NCBI GenBank assembly: GCA_024803745.1
Contig: JANJXV010000159.1
Location: 1,548,498 to 1,612,497, forward strand
Length of the DNA stretch: 64,000 bases
Direction of reading: 5' to 3'
DNA from: Megascapheus bottae
Taxonomy: Eukaryota > Chordata > Mammalia > Rodentia > Geomyidae
Shown: positions 49,151 to 60,490 of the stretch, piece after piece
How positions within the stretch are numbered: position 1 is the stretch's first letter
How the letters are laid out: each line of letters begins with the position of its first letter
Position numbers and translations under genes: made by a program
Notes under the pieces: model-generated
Databases searched by the model: none
Told to the model about the DNA's origin: nothing
What the model saw: the letters and a program-made list of their open reading frames with translations, nothing else

Positions 49151-52100
49151 TATGCAAAGGCAAAGAATGGAGGTGTGTGAAGTCATAGAATGGAGGTGTG
49201 TGAAGTCATAGAATGGAGTTGTGTGAAGTCATAGAATGAAGGTGTGTGAAGTCACAGAATGGAGGTGTGTTAAGACACAGAATGGAGGTGTGTGAACTCA
49301 GAATGGAGGTGTGTGAAGTCCCAGAATGGAGGTGTGGGAAGTCATGGAATGGACGTGTGTGAAGTCACAGAATGGAGATGTGTGAATTCATAGATTGGAG
49401 GTGTGTGAAGTCACTGAATGGAGGTGTGTGAAGTCACAGAATGGAGGTGTGTGAAGTCACAGAATGGAGGTGTGTGAAGTCACAGAATGGAGGTGTGTGA
49501 AGTCACAGAATGGAGGTATGTGAACTCACAATGGAGGTGTGTGAAGTCAAAGAATGGAGGTGTGTGAAGTCACAGAATGGAAGTGTGTGAAATCATAGAA
49601 TGGAGATGTGTTAAGCCAGAATTGAGGTGTGTGAAGTCACAGAATTGAGGTGTGTGAACTCAGAATGGAGGTGTGTGAAGTCACAGAATGGAGGTTTGTG
49701 AAGTCATAGAATGGAGGTGTGTGAAGTCAAAATGGAGGTGTGTGAACTCATAAAATGGAGATGTGTGAAGTCATGGAATGGAGGTGCGTGAAGTACAAAA
49801 ATGGAAGTGTGTGAAGTCAAACAATGGTGGTGTGTGAAGTCACAGAATGGAGGTGTGTGAAGTCACAGAATGGAGGTGTGTGAAGTCATAGAATGGAGGT
49901 GTGTGAAGTCACAGATTGGAGGTGTGTGAAGTCACAGAATGGACGTGTGGGAAGTCACAGAAGGGAGGTGTGTGAAGTCACAGAATGGAGGTGTGTGAAA
50001 TCACAATGGAGGTGCGTGAAGTCACCGAATGGAGGTGTGTGAAGTCAAATAATAATGGAGTGTAAAGTCACAGAATGGAGTTCGGTGAAGACATAGAATG
50101 GAGGTGTGTTAAGTCACAGTATGGAGGTGTGTGAAGTCAGAGAATGGAGGTGTGTGAACTCAGAATGGAGGTGTGTGATGTCACAGAACGGAGATTTGTG
50201 AAGTCAGAGATTGGAGGTGCGTGAAGTCATAGAATGGATGTTTCTGAAGTAAGAATGAAGGTGTGTGAACTCATAGAATGGAGGTGTGTGAACTCATAGA
50301 ATGGAGGTGTGTGAAGTCATGGAATGGAGGTGTGTGAAGTCAAAGAATGGAGGTGTGTGAAGTCAAACAATAAAGGTGTGTGAAGGCACAGAATGGAGGT
50401 GTGTGAAATCACAGAATGGAGGTGTGTGAAGTCAAAATATGGTGTGTAGAGTCACAAATGGAGGTGTGTGAACTCATAGAACGGAGGTGTGTGAGTCAAA
50501 GAATGGAGGTGTGTGAAGTCATGGAATGGAGTTGTGTGAAGTCATAGAATGGATGTTTCTGAAGTAGAATGAAGGTGTGTGAAGTCATAGAATGGAGGTG
50601 TGTGAAGTCAAAATGGAGGTGTGTGAACTCATAAAATGGAGATGTGTGAAGTCATGGAATGGATGTGCGTGAAGTTCCAAAATGGACGTGTGTGAAGTCA
50701 AACAATGGCGGTGTGTGAAGTCACAGAATGGAGGTGTGTGAAGTCACAGAATGGAGGTGTGTGAAGTCATAGAATGGAGGTGTGTGAAGTCACAGATTGG
50801 AGGTGTGTGAAGTCACAGAATGGACGTATGTGAAGTCAAAATGGAGGTGTGTGAAGTCACAGAATTGAGGTACGTGAAGTCAAAGAATGGAGGTGTGTGA
50901 AGTCATAGAATGTAGGTGTGTGCAGTCACAGAATGGAGGTGTGTGAAGTCACAGAATGGAGGTGTGTGAAGTCACAGAAAGGAGGTGTGTGAAATCCCAA
51001 TGGAGGTGTGTGAAGTCACAGAATGGAGGTGTGTGAAGTCAAACAATAAAGGTGTGTGAAGTCACAGAATGGAGGTCTGTGAAGTCATAGAATGGAGGTG
51101 TGTTAAGTCACAGAATGGAGGTTTGTGAAGTCAGAGAATGGAGGTGTGTGAACTCAGAATGGAGGTGTGTGAAGTCACAGAACGGAGATTTGTGAAGTCA
51201 CAGAATGGAGGTGCGTGAAGTCATAGAATTGATGTTTCTGAAATAAGAATGAAGGTGTGTAAAGTCATAGAATGGAGGTGTGTGAAGTCATGGAATGGAG
51301 GTGTGTGAAGTCACAGAATGGAGGTGTGTGAAATCACAGAATGGAGGTTTGTGAAGTCAAAAAGGTGGTATGTAGAGTCATAAATGGAGAGGTGTGAACT
51401 CATTGAATGGAGGTGTGTGACGTCAAAGAATGGAGGTGTGAAGTCATAGAATGGAGGTGTGTGAAGTCATAGAATGGAGGTGTGTGAAGTCACAGAATGG
51501 AGTTGTGTGAAGTCAAAATGGAGGTGTGTGAACTCATAGAATAGAGGTGTGTGAACTCATAGAATGGAAGTGTGTGAAGTCATGGAATGGAGGTGTGTGA
51601 AGTCAAAGAATGGAGGTGTGTGAAGTCAAAAAATAAAGGTGTGTGAAGTCACAGAATGGAGGTGTGTGAAATCACAGAATGGAGGTGTGTGTAGTCAAAA
51701 AGGTGGTGTGTAGAGTCACAAATGGAGGTGTGTGAACTCATAGAATGGAGGTGTGTGAAGTCAAAGAATGGAGGTGCGTGAAGTCACAGAAAGGAGGTGT
51801 GTGAACTCAGAATGGAGGTGTGTGAAGTCACAGAATGGAGGTGTGAAGTCATAGAATGGAGGTGTGTGAAGTCATAGAATGGAGGTGTGTGAAGTCATAG
51901 AATGGAGGTGTGTGAAGTCATAATGGAGGTGTGTGAAGTCACAGAATTGAGGTGTGTGAAGTCACAGAATGGAGGTGTGTGAAGTCATAGAATGGAGGTG
52001 TGTGAAGTCACAGAATGGAGGTGTGTGAAGTCATAGAATGGATGTTTGTGAAGTAATAATGAAGGTGTGTTAAGTCATAGAATGGAGGTGGTGAAGGCAC

Positions 52101-52250
52101 AGAATGGAGGTGTGTGAAGTCATAGAATGGAGCTGTGTGAAATCAGAATGGAGGTGTGTGAAGTCATAGAATGGAGGTGTGTGAACTCACAATGGAGGTG
52201 TGTGAAGTCAAAGAATGGAGGTGTGTGAAGTCACAGAATGGAAGTTTGTG
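49150..52250. repeat. Array zone with little long-range order
   Basis: Units are of the same 23-bp family but I find only short or loose internal matches, such as GAACTCATAAAATGG at 49,744 and 50,625. No tandem higher-order copy was seen. It holds single or few versions of variants that are regular further right: CAAACAATAAAGG at 50,366 and 51,041, AAAAAGGTGG with TGTAGAGTCA at about 51,358 and 51,698, and GTTTCTGAAGTAGAATG at 50,550. From about 51,690 it resembles 56,490-57,050 (offset 4,804). No gene or unique sequence is present. Confidence 0.7.
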
Positions 52251-52665
52251 AAGTCATAGAATGGAGATGTGTGAAGTCATGGAATGGAGGTGTGTGAAGT
52301 CCAAAAATGGAGGTGTGTGAAGTCAAACAATGGTGGTGTGTGAAGTCACAGAATGGAGGTGTGTGAAGTCAAAGAATGGAAGTGTGTGAAGTCAAAATGA
52401 GGTGTGTGAAGTCACAGAATGGAGGTGTCTGAAGACACAGAATGGAGGAGTGTGAAGTCATAGAATGGAGGTGTGTGAAGTAACAGAATGGAGGTGTATA
52501 AAGTCACATAATGGAGGTGTGTGAAGTCACAGAGTGGAGGTGTGTGAAGTCATAATTGAGATGTGTGAACTCATAGAATGGACGTGTGTGAACTCATAGA
52601 ATGGAAGTGTGTGAAGTCATGGAATGGAGGTGTGTGAGGTCAAAGAATATAGGTGTGTGAAGTCA

Positions 52666-54551
52666 AACATAAAGGTGTGTGAAGTCCCAGAATGGAGGTT
52701 TGTGAAATCACAGAATGGAGGTGTGTGTAGTAAAAAGGTTGTGTGTAGAGTCACAAATGGAGGTGTGTGAACTCATAGAATGGAGGTGTGTGAAGTCAAA
52801 GAATGGAGGTGTGTGAAGTCACAGAATGGAGGTGTGTGATCTCAGAATGGAGGTGTGCGAAGTCACAGAATGGAGGTGTGAAGTCATAGAATGGAGGTGT
52901 GTGAAGTCAAAGAATGGAGGTATGTGAAGTCATAGAATGGAATTGTGTGAAGTCATAGATTGGAGGTGTGTGAAGCCAGAATTGAGGTGTGTGAAGTCAC
53001 AGAATTGAGGTGTGTGAACTCAGAATGGAGGTGTGTGAAGTCACAGAATGGAGGTTAGTGAAGTTATGGAATGGAGGTGTGTCAAGTCATAGAATGGATG
53101 TTTCTGAAGTAGAATGAAGGTGTGTGAAGTCATAGAATGAAGGTGTGTGAAGTCAAAATGGAGGTGTGTGAACTCATAAAAAGGAGTTGTGTGAAGTCAT
53201 GGAATGGAGGTGTGTGAAGTCCAAAAATGGAGGTGTGTGCAGTCAAACAATGGTGGTGTGTGAAGTCACAGAATGGAGGTGTGTGAAGTCAAAGAATGGA
53301 GGTGTGAGAAGTCAAAATGGAGGTGTGTGAAGTCACAGAATGGAGGTGTGTGAAGTCAAAGAATGGAGGTGTGTGAAGTAATAGAATGGAGGTGTGTGAA
53401 GTCACAGAATGGAGATGTGTGAAGTCACTGAATGGAAGTGTGTGAAGTCACAGAATGGACGTGTGTGAACTCAAAATGGAGGTGTGTGAAGTCACAGAAT
53501 GGAGGTGTGTGAAGTCAAACAATAAAGGTGTGTGAAATCACAGAATGGAGGTCTGAGAAGTCATAGAATGGAGGTGGGTTAAGTCACAGAATGGAGGTGT
53601 GTGAAGTCAGAGAATGGAGGTGTGTGAACTCAGAATGGAGGTGTGTGAAGTCACAGAACGGAGATTTGTGAAGTCATAGAATGGAAGTGCGTGAAGTCAT
53701 AGAATGGATGTTTCTGAAATAAGAATGAAGGTGTGTGAAGTCATAGAATGGAGGTGTGTGAAATCAAAATGGAGATGTGTGAACTCATAGAATGGAGGTG
53801 TTTGAACTCATAGAATGGAGGTGTGTGAAGTCATGGAATGGAGATGTGTGAAGTCAAAGAATGGAGGTGTGAAGTCAAACAATAAAGGTGTGTGAAGTCA
53901 CAGAATGGAGGTGTGTGAAATCACACAATGGAGGTGTGAAGTCAAAAAGGTGGTGTGTAGAGTCACAAATGGAGCTGTGTGAACTCATAGAATGGAGGTG
54001 TGTGAGTCAAAGAATGGAGGTGTGTGAAGTCATAGAATGGAGTTGTGTGAAGTCATAAAATGGATGTTTCTGAAGTAGAATGAAGGTGTGTGAAATCATA
54101 GAATGGAGGTGTGTGAAGTCAAAATGGAGGTGTGCGAACTCATAAAATGGAGATGTGTGAAGTCATGGAATGGAGGTGTGTGAAGTCCAAAAATGGAGGT
54201 GTGTGAAGTCAAACAATGGTGGTGTGTGAAGTCACAGAATGGAGGTGTGTGAAGTCAAAGAATGGAAGTGTGTGAAGTCAAAATGAGGTGTGTGAAGTCA
54301 CAGAATGGAGGTGTCTGAAGACACAGAATGGAGGAGTGTGAAGTCATAGAATGGAGGTGTGTGAAGTAACAGAATGGAGGTGTATAAAGTCACATAATGG
54401 AGGTGTGTGAAGTCACAGAGTGGAGGTGTGTGAAGTCATAATTGAGATGTGTGAACTCATAGAATGGACGTGTGTGAACTCATAGAATGGAAGTGTGTGA
54501 AGTCATGGAATGGAGGTGTGTGAGGTCAAAGAATATAGGTGTGTGAAGTCA
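52666..54551. repeat. 2.98-kb higher-order repeat, shortened copy
   Basis: Measured between AACATAAAGG landmarks, this copy is 1,886 bp. It lacks about 314 bp between this landmark and GAAGTTATGG (53,062; distance 398 against 712 in later copies). It also lacks about 757 bp before the next landmark, the segment represented by 56,367-57,123. The rest is colinear with the full copies, and its sequence at the junctions stays in monomer register. Confidence 0.82.
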
Positions 54552-57508
54552 AACATAAAGGTGTGTGAAGTCCCAGAATGGAGGTGTGTGAAATCACAGA
54601 ATGGAGGTGTGTGTAGTAAAAAGGTTGTGTGTAGAGTCACAAATGGAGGTGTGTGAACTCATAGAATGGAGGTGTGTGAAGTCAAAGAATGGAGGTGTGT
54701 GAAGTCACAGAATGGAGGTGTGTGATCTCAGAATGGAGGTGTGCGAAGTCACAGAATGGAGGTGTGAAGTCATAGAATGGAGGTGTGTGAAGTCATAGAA
54801 TGGAGGTGTGTGAAGTCATAATGGAGGTGTGTGAAGTCACAGAATTGAGGTGTGTGAAGTCACAGAATGGAGGTGTGTGAAGTCATAAAATGGAGGTGTG
54901 TAATGTCATAGAATGGAGGTGTGTGAAGTCATAGAATGGATGTTTGTGAAGTAAGAATGAAGGTGTGTTAAGTCATAGAATGGAGGTGTGTGAAGGCACA
55001 GAATGGAGGTGTGTTAAATCATAGAATGGAGCTGTGTGAAGTCAGAATGGAGGTGTGTGAAGTCATAGAATGGAGGTGTGTGAACTCACAATGGAGGTGT
55101 GTGAAGTCAAAGAATGGAGGTATGTGAAGTCATAGAATGGAATTGTGTGAAGTCATAGATTGGAGGTGTGTGAAGCCAGAATTGAGGTGTGTGAAGTCAC
55201 AGAATTGAGGTGTGTGAACTCAGAATGGAGGTGTGTGAAGTCACAGAATGGAGGTTAGTGAAGTTATGGAATGGAGGTGTGTCAAGTCATAGAATGGATG
55301 TTTCTGAAGTAGAATGAAGGTGTGTGAAGTCATAGAATGAAGGTGTGTGAAGTCAAAATGGAGGTGTGTGAACTCATAAAAAGGAGTTGTGTGAAGTCAT
55401 GGAATGGAGGTGTGTGAAGTCCAAAAATGGAGGTGTGTGCAGTCAAACAATGGTGGTGTGTGAAGTCACAGAATGGAGGTGTGTGAAGTCAAAGAATGGA
55501 GGTGTGAGAAGTCAAAATGGAGGTGTGTGAAGTCACAGAATGGAGGTGTGTGAAGTCAAAGAATGGAGGTGTGTGAAGTAATAGAATGGAGGTGTGTGAA
55601 GTCACAGAATGGAGATGTGTGAAGTCACTGAATGGAAGTGTGTGAAGTCACAGAATGGACGTGTGTGAACTCACAATGGAGGTGTGTGAAGTCACAGAAT
55701 GGAGGTGTGTGAAGTCAAACAATAAAGGTGTGTGAAATCACAGAATGGAGGTCTGAGAAGTCATAGAATGGAGGTGGGTTAAGTCACAGAATGGAGGTGT
55801 GTGAAGTCAGAGAATGGAGGTGTGTGAACTCAGAATGGAGGTGTGTGAAGTCACAGAACGGAGATTTGTGAAGTCATAGAATGGAAGTGCGTGAAGTCAT
55901 AGAATGGATGTTTCTGAAATAAGAATGAAGGTGTGTGAAGTCATAGAATGGAGGTGTGTGAAATCAAAATGGAGATGTGTGAACTCATAGAATGGAGGTG
56001 TTTGAACTCATAGAATGGAGGTGTGTGAAGTCATGGAATGGAGATGTGTGAAGTCAAAGAATGGAGGTGTGAAGTCAAACAATAAAGGTGTGTGAAGTCA
56101 CAGAATGGAGGTGTGTGAAATCACACAATGGAGGTGTGAAGTCAAAAAGGTGGTGTGTAGAGTCACAAATGGAGCTGTGTGAACTCATAGAATGGAGGTG
56201 TGTGAGTCAAAGAATGGAGGTGTGTGAAGTCATAGAATGGAGTTGTGTGAAGTCATAAAATGGATGTTTCTGAAGTAGAATGAAGGTGTGTGAAATCATA
56301 GAATGGAGGTGTGTGAAGTCAAAATGGAGGTGTGTGAACTCATAAAATGGAGATGTGTGAAGTCATGGAATGGAAGTGTGTGAAGTCAAAATGGAGGTGT
56401 GAGAAGTCACCGAATTGAGGTGCGTGAAGTCACCCAATGGAGGTGTGTGAAGTCATAGAATGTAGGTGTGTGAAATCACAGAATGGAGGTGTGTGTAGTC
56501 AAAAAGGTGGTGTGTAGTGTCACAAATGGAGGTGTGTGAACTCATAGAATGGAGGTGTGTGAAGTCAAAGAATGGAGGTGCGTGAAGTCACAGAAAGGAG
56601 GTGTGTGAACTCAGAATGGAGGTGTGTGAAGTCAGAATGGAGGTGTGAAGTCATAGAATGGAGGTGTGTGAAGTCATAGAATGGAGGTGTGTGAAGTCAT
56701 AATGGAGGTGTGTGAAGTCACAGAAATGAGGTGTGTGAAGTCACAGAATGGAGGTGTGTGAAGTCATAGAATGGAGGTGTGTGAAGTCACAGAATGGAGG
56801 TGTGTGAAGTCATAGAATGGATGTTTGTGAAGTAATAATGAAGGTGTGTTAAGTCATAGAATGGAGGTGGTGAAGGCAAAGAATGGAGGTGTGTGAAGTC
56901 ATAGAATGGAGCTGTGTGAAATCAGAATGGAGGTGTGTGAAGTCATAGAATGGAGGTGTGTGAACTCACAATGGAGTTGTGTGAAGTCAAAGAATGGAAG
57001 TTTGTGAAGTCATAGAATGGAGGTGTGTGAAGTCATAGAATGGATGTTTCTGAAGTAGAATGAAGGTGTGTGAAGTCAAAATGGAGGTGTGCGAACTCAT
57101 AAAATGGAGATGTGTGAAGTCATGGAATGGAGGTGTGTGAAGTCCAAAAATGGAGGTGTGTGAAGTCAAACAATGGTGGTGTGTGAAGTCACAGAATGGA
57201 GGTGTGTGAAGTCAAAGAATGGAAGTGTGTGAAGTCAAAATGAGGTGTGTGAAGTCACAGAATGGAGGTGTCTGAAGACACAGAATTGAGGAGTGTGAAG
57301 TCATAGAATGGAGGTGTGTGAAGTAACAGAATGGAGGTGTATAAAGTCACATAATGGAGGTGTGTGAAGTCACAGAGTGGAGGTGTGTGAAGTCATAATT
57401 GAGATGTGTGAACTCATAGAATGGACGTGTGTGAACTCATAGAATGGAAGTGTGTGAAGTCATGGAATGGAGGTGTGTGAGGTCAAAGAATATAGGTGTG
57501 TGAAGTCA
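54552..57508. repeat. 2.98-kb higher-order repeat, full copy 1
   Basis: Length is 2,957 bp. It is near-identical to the next two copies. It lacks one 23-bp unit near 56,985 and has TCAGAATGG at 56,632 where copy 2 has TCACAGAATGG; together these explain the 25-bp shortfall. It has GAACTCACAATGG near 55,668 and ACACAGAATGGAGGAG near 54,320. Confidence 0.93.
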
Positions 57509-60490
57509 AACATAAAGGTGTGTGAAGTCCCAGAATGGAGGTGTGTGAAATCACAGAATGGAGGTGTGTGTAGTAAAAAGGTTGTGTGTAGAGTCACAAA
57601 TGGAGGTGTGTGAACTCATAGAATGGAGGTGTGTGAAGTCAAAGAATGGAGGTGTGTGAAGTCACAGAATGGAGGTGTGTGATCTCAGAATGGAGGTGTG
57701 CGAAGTCACAGAATGGAGGTGTGAAGTCATAGAATGGAGGTGTGTGAAGTCATAGAATGGAGGTGTGTGAAGTCATAATGGAGGTGTGTGAAGTCACAGA
57801 ATTGAGGTGTGTGAAGTCACAGAATGGAGGTGTGTGAAGTCATAAAATGGAGGTGTGTAATGTCATAGAATGGAGGTGTGTGAAGTCATAGAATGGATGT
57901 TTGTGAAGTAAGAATGAAGGTGTGTTAAGTCATAGAATGGAGGTGTGTGAAGGCACAGAATGGAGGTGTGTTAAATCATAGAATGGAGCTGTGTGAAGTC
58001 AGAATGGAGGTGTGTGAAGTCATAGAATGGAGGTGTGTGAACTCACAATGGAGGTGTGTGAAGTCAAAGAATGGAGGTATGTGAAGTCATAGAATGGAAT
58101 TGTGTGAAGTCATAGATTGGAGGTGTGTGAAGCCAGAATTGAGGTGTGTGAAGTCACAGAATTGAGGTGTGTGAACTCAGAATGGAGGTGTGTGAAGTCA
58201 CAGAATGGAGGTTAGTGAAGTTATGGAATGGAGGTGTGTCAAGTCATAGAATGGATGTTTCTGAAGTAGAATGAAGGTGTGTGAAGTCATAGAATGAAGG
58301 TGTGTGAAGTCAAAATGGAGGTGTGTGAACTCATAAAAAGGAGTTGTGTGAAGTCATGGAATGGAGGTGTGTGAAGTCCAAAAATGGAGGTGTGTGCAGT
58401 CAAACAATGGTGGTGTGTGAAGTCACAGAATGGAGGTGTGTGAAGTCAAAGAATGGAGGTGTGAGAAGTCAAAATGGAGGTGTGTGAAGTCACAGAATGG
58501 AGGTGTGTGAAGTCAAAGAATGGAGGTGTGTGAAGTAATAGAATGGAGGTGTGTGAAGTCACAGAATGGAGATGTGTGAAGTCACTGAATGGAAGTGTGT
58601 GAAGTCACAGAATGGACGTGTGTGAACTCAAAATGGAGGTGTGTGAAGTCACAGAATGGAGGTGTGTGAAGTCAAACAATAAAGGTGTGTGAAATCACAG
58701 AATGGAGGTCTGAGAAGTCATAGAATGGAGGTGGGTTAAGTCACAGAATGGAGGTGTGTGAAGTCAGAGAATGGAGGTGTGTGAACTCAGAATGGAGGTG
58801 TGTGAAGTCACAGAACGGAGATTTGTGAAGTCATAGAATGGAAGTGCGTGAAGTCATAGAATGGATGTTTCTGAAATAAGAATGAAGGTGTGTGAAGTCA
58901 TAGAATGGAGGTGTGTGAAATCAAAATGGAGATGTGTGAACTCATAGAATGGAGGTGTTTGAACTCATAGAATGGAGGTGTGTGAAGTCATGGAATGGAG
59001 ATGTGTGAAGTCAAAGAATGGAGGTGTGAAGTCAAACAATAAAGGTGTGTGAAGTCACAGAATGGAGGTGTGTGAAATCACACAATGGAGGTGTGAAGTC
59101 AAAAAGGTGGTGTGTAGAGTCACAAATGGAGCTGTGTGAACTCATAGAATGGAGGTGTGTGAGTCAAAGAATGGAGGTGTGTGAAGTCATAGAATGGAGT
59201 TGTGTGAAGTCATAAAATGGATGTTTCTGAAGTAGAATGAAGGTGTGTGAAATCATAGAATGGAGGTGTGTGAAGTCAAAATGGAGGTGTGTGAACTCAT
59301 AAAATGGAGATGTGTGAAGTCATGGAATGGAAGTGTGTGAAGTCAAAATGGAGGTGTGAGAAGTCACCGAATTGAGGTGCGTGAAGTCACCCAATGGAGG
59401 TGTGTGAAGTCATAGAATGTAGGTGTGTGAAATCACAGAATGGAGGTGTGTGTAGTCAAAAAGGTGGTGTGTAGTGTCACAAATGGAGGTGTGTGAACTC
59501 ATAGAATGGAGGTGTGTGAAGTCAAAGAATGGAGGTGCGTGAAGTCACAGAAAGGAGGTGTGTGAACTCAGAATGGAGGTGTGTGAAGTCACAGAATGGA
59601 GGTGTGAAGTCATAGAATGGAGGTGTGTGAAGTCATAGAATGGAGGTGTGTGAAGTCATAATGGAGGTGTGTGAAGTCACAGAAATGAGGTGTGTGAAGT
59701 CACAGAATGGAGGTGTGTGAAGTCATAGAATGGAGGTGTGTGAAGTCACAGAATGGAGGTGTGTGAAGTCATAGAATGGATGTTTGTGAAGTAATAATGA
59801 AGGTGTGTTAAGTCATAGAATGGAGGTGGTGAAGGCAAAGAATGGAGGTGTGTGAAGTCATAGAATGGAGCTGTGTGAAATCAGAATGGAGGTGTGTGAA
59901 GTCATAGAATGGAGGTGTGTGAACTCACAATGGAGGTGTGTGAAGTCAAAGAATGGAGGTGTGTGAAGTCACAGAATGGAAGTTTGTGAAGTCATAGAAT
60001 GGAGGTGTGTGAAGTCATAGAATGGATGTTTCTGAAGTAGAATGAAGGTGTGTGAAGTCAAAATGGAGGTGTGCGAACTCATAAAATGGAGATGTGTGAA
60101 GTCATGGAATGGAGGTGTGTGAAGTCCAAAAATGGAGGTGTGTGAAGTCAAACAATGGTGGTGTGTGAAGTCACAGAATGGAGGTGTGTGAAGTCAAAGA
60201 ATGGAAGTGTGTGAAGTCAAAATGAGGTGTGTGAAGTCACAGAATGGAGGTGTCTGAAGACACAGAATGGAGGAGTGTGAAGTCATAGAATGGAGGTGTG
60301 TGAAGTAACAGAATGGAGGTGTATGAAGTCACATAATGGACGTGTGTGAAGTCACAGAATGGAGGTGTGTGAAGTCATAATGGAGATGTGTGAACTCATG
60401 GAATGGACGTGTGTGAACTCATAGAATGGAAGTGTGTGAAGTCATGGAATGGAGGTGTGTGAGGTCAAAGAATATAGGTGTGTGAAGTCA
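57509..60490. repeat. 2.98-kb higher-order repeat, full copy 2
   Basis: Length is 2,982 bp. Distinguishing variants are ACACAGAATTGAGGAG near 57,280, GAACTCAAAATGG near 58,624 and GTCACAGAATGGAGG near 59,588. All the landmarks of copy 1 occur in the same order, including GAAGTTATGG at 58,219 and the GTCACCGAATTGAGG unit near 59,353. Confidence 0.94.
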
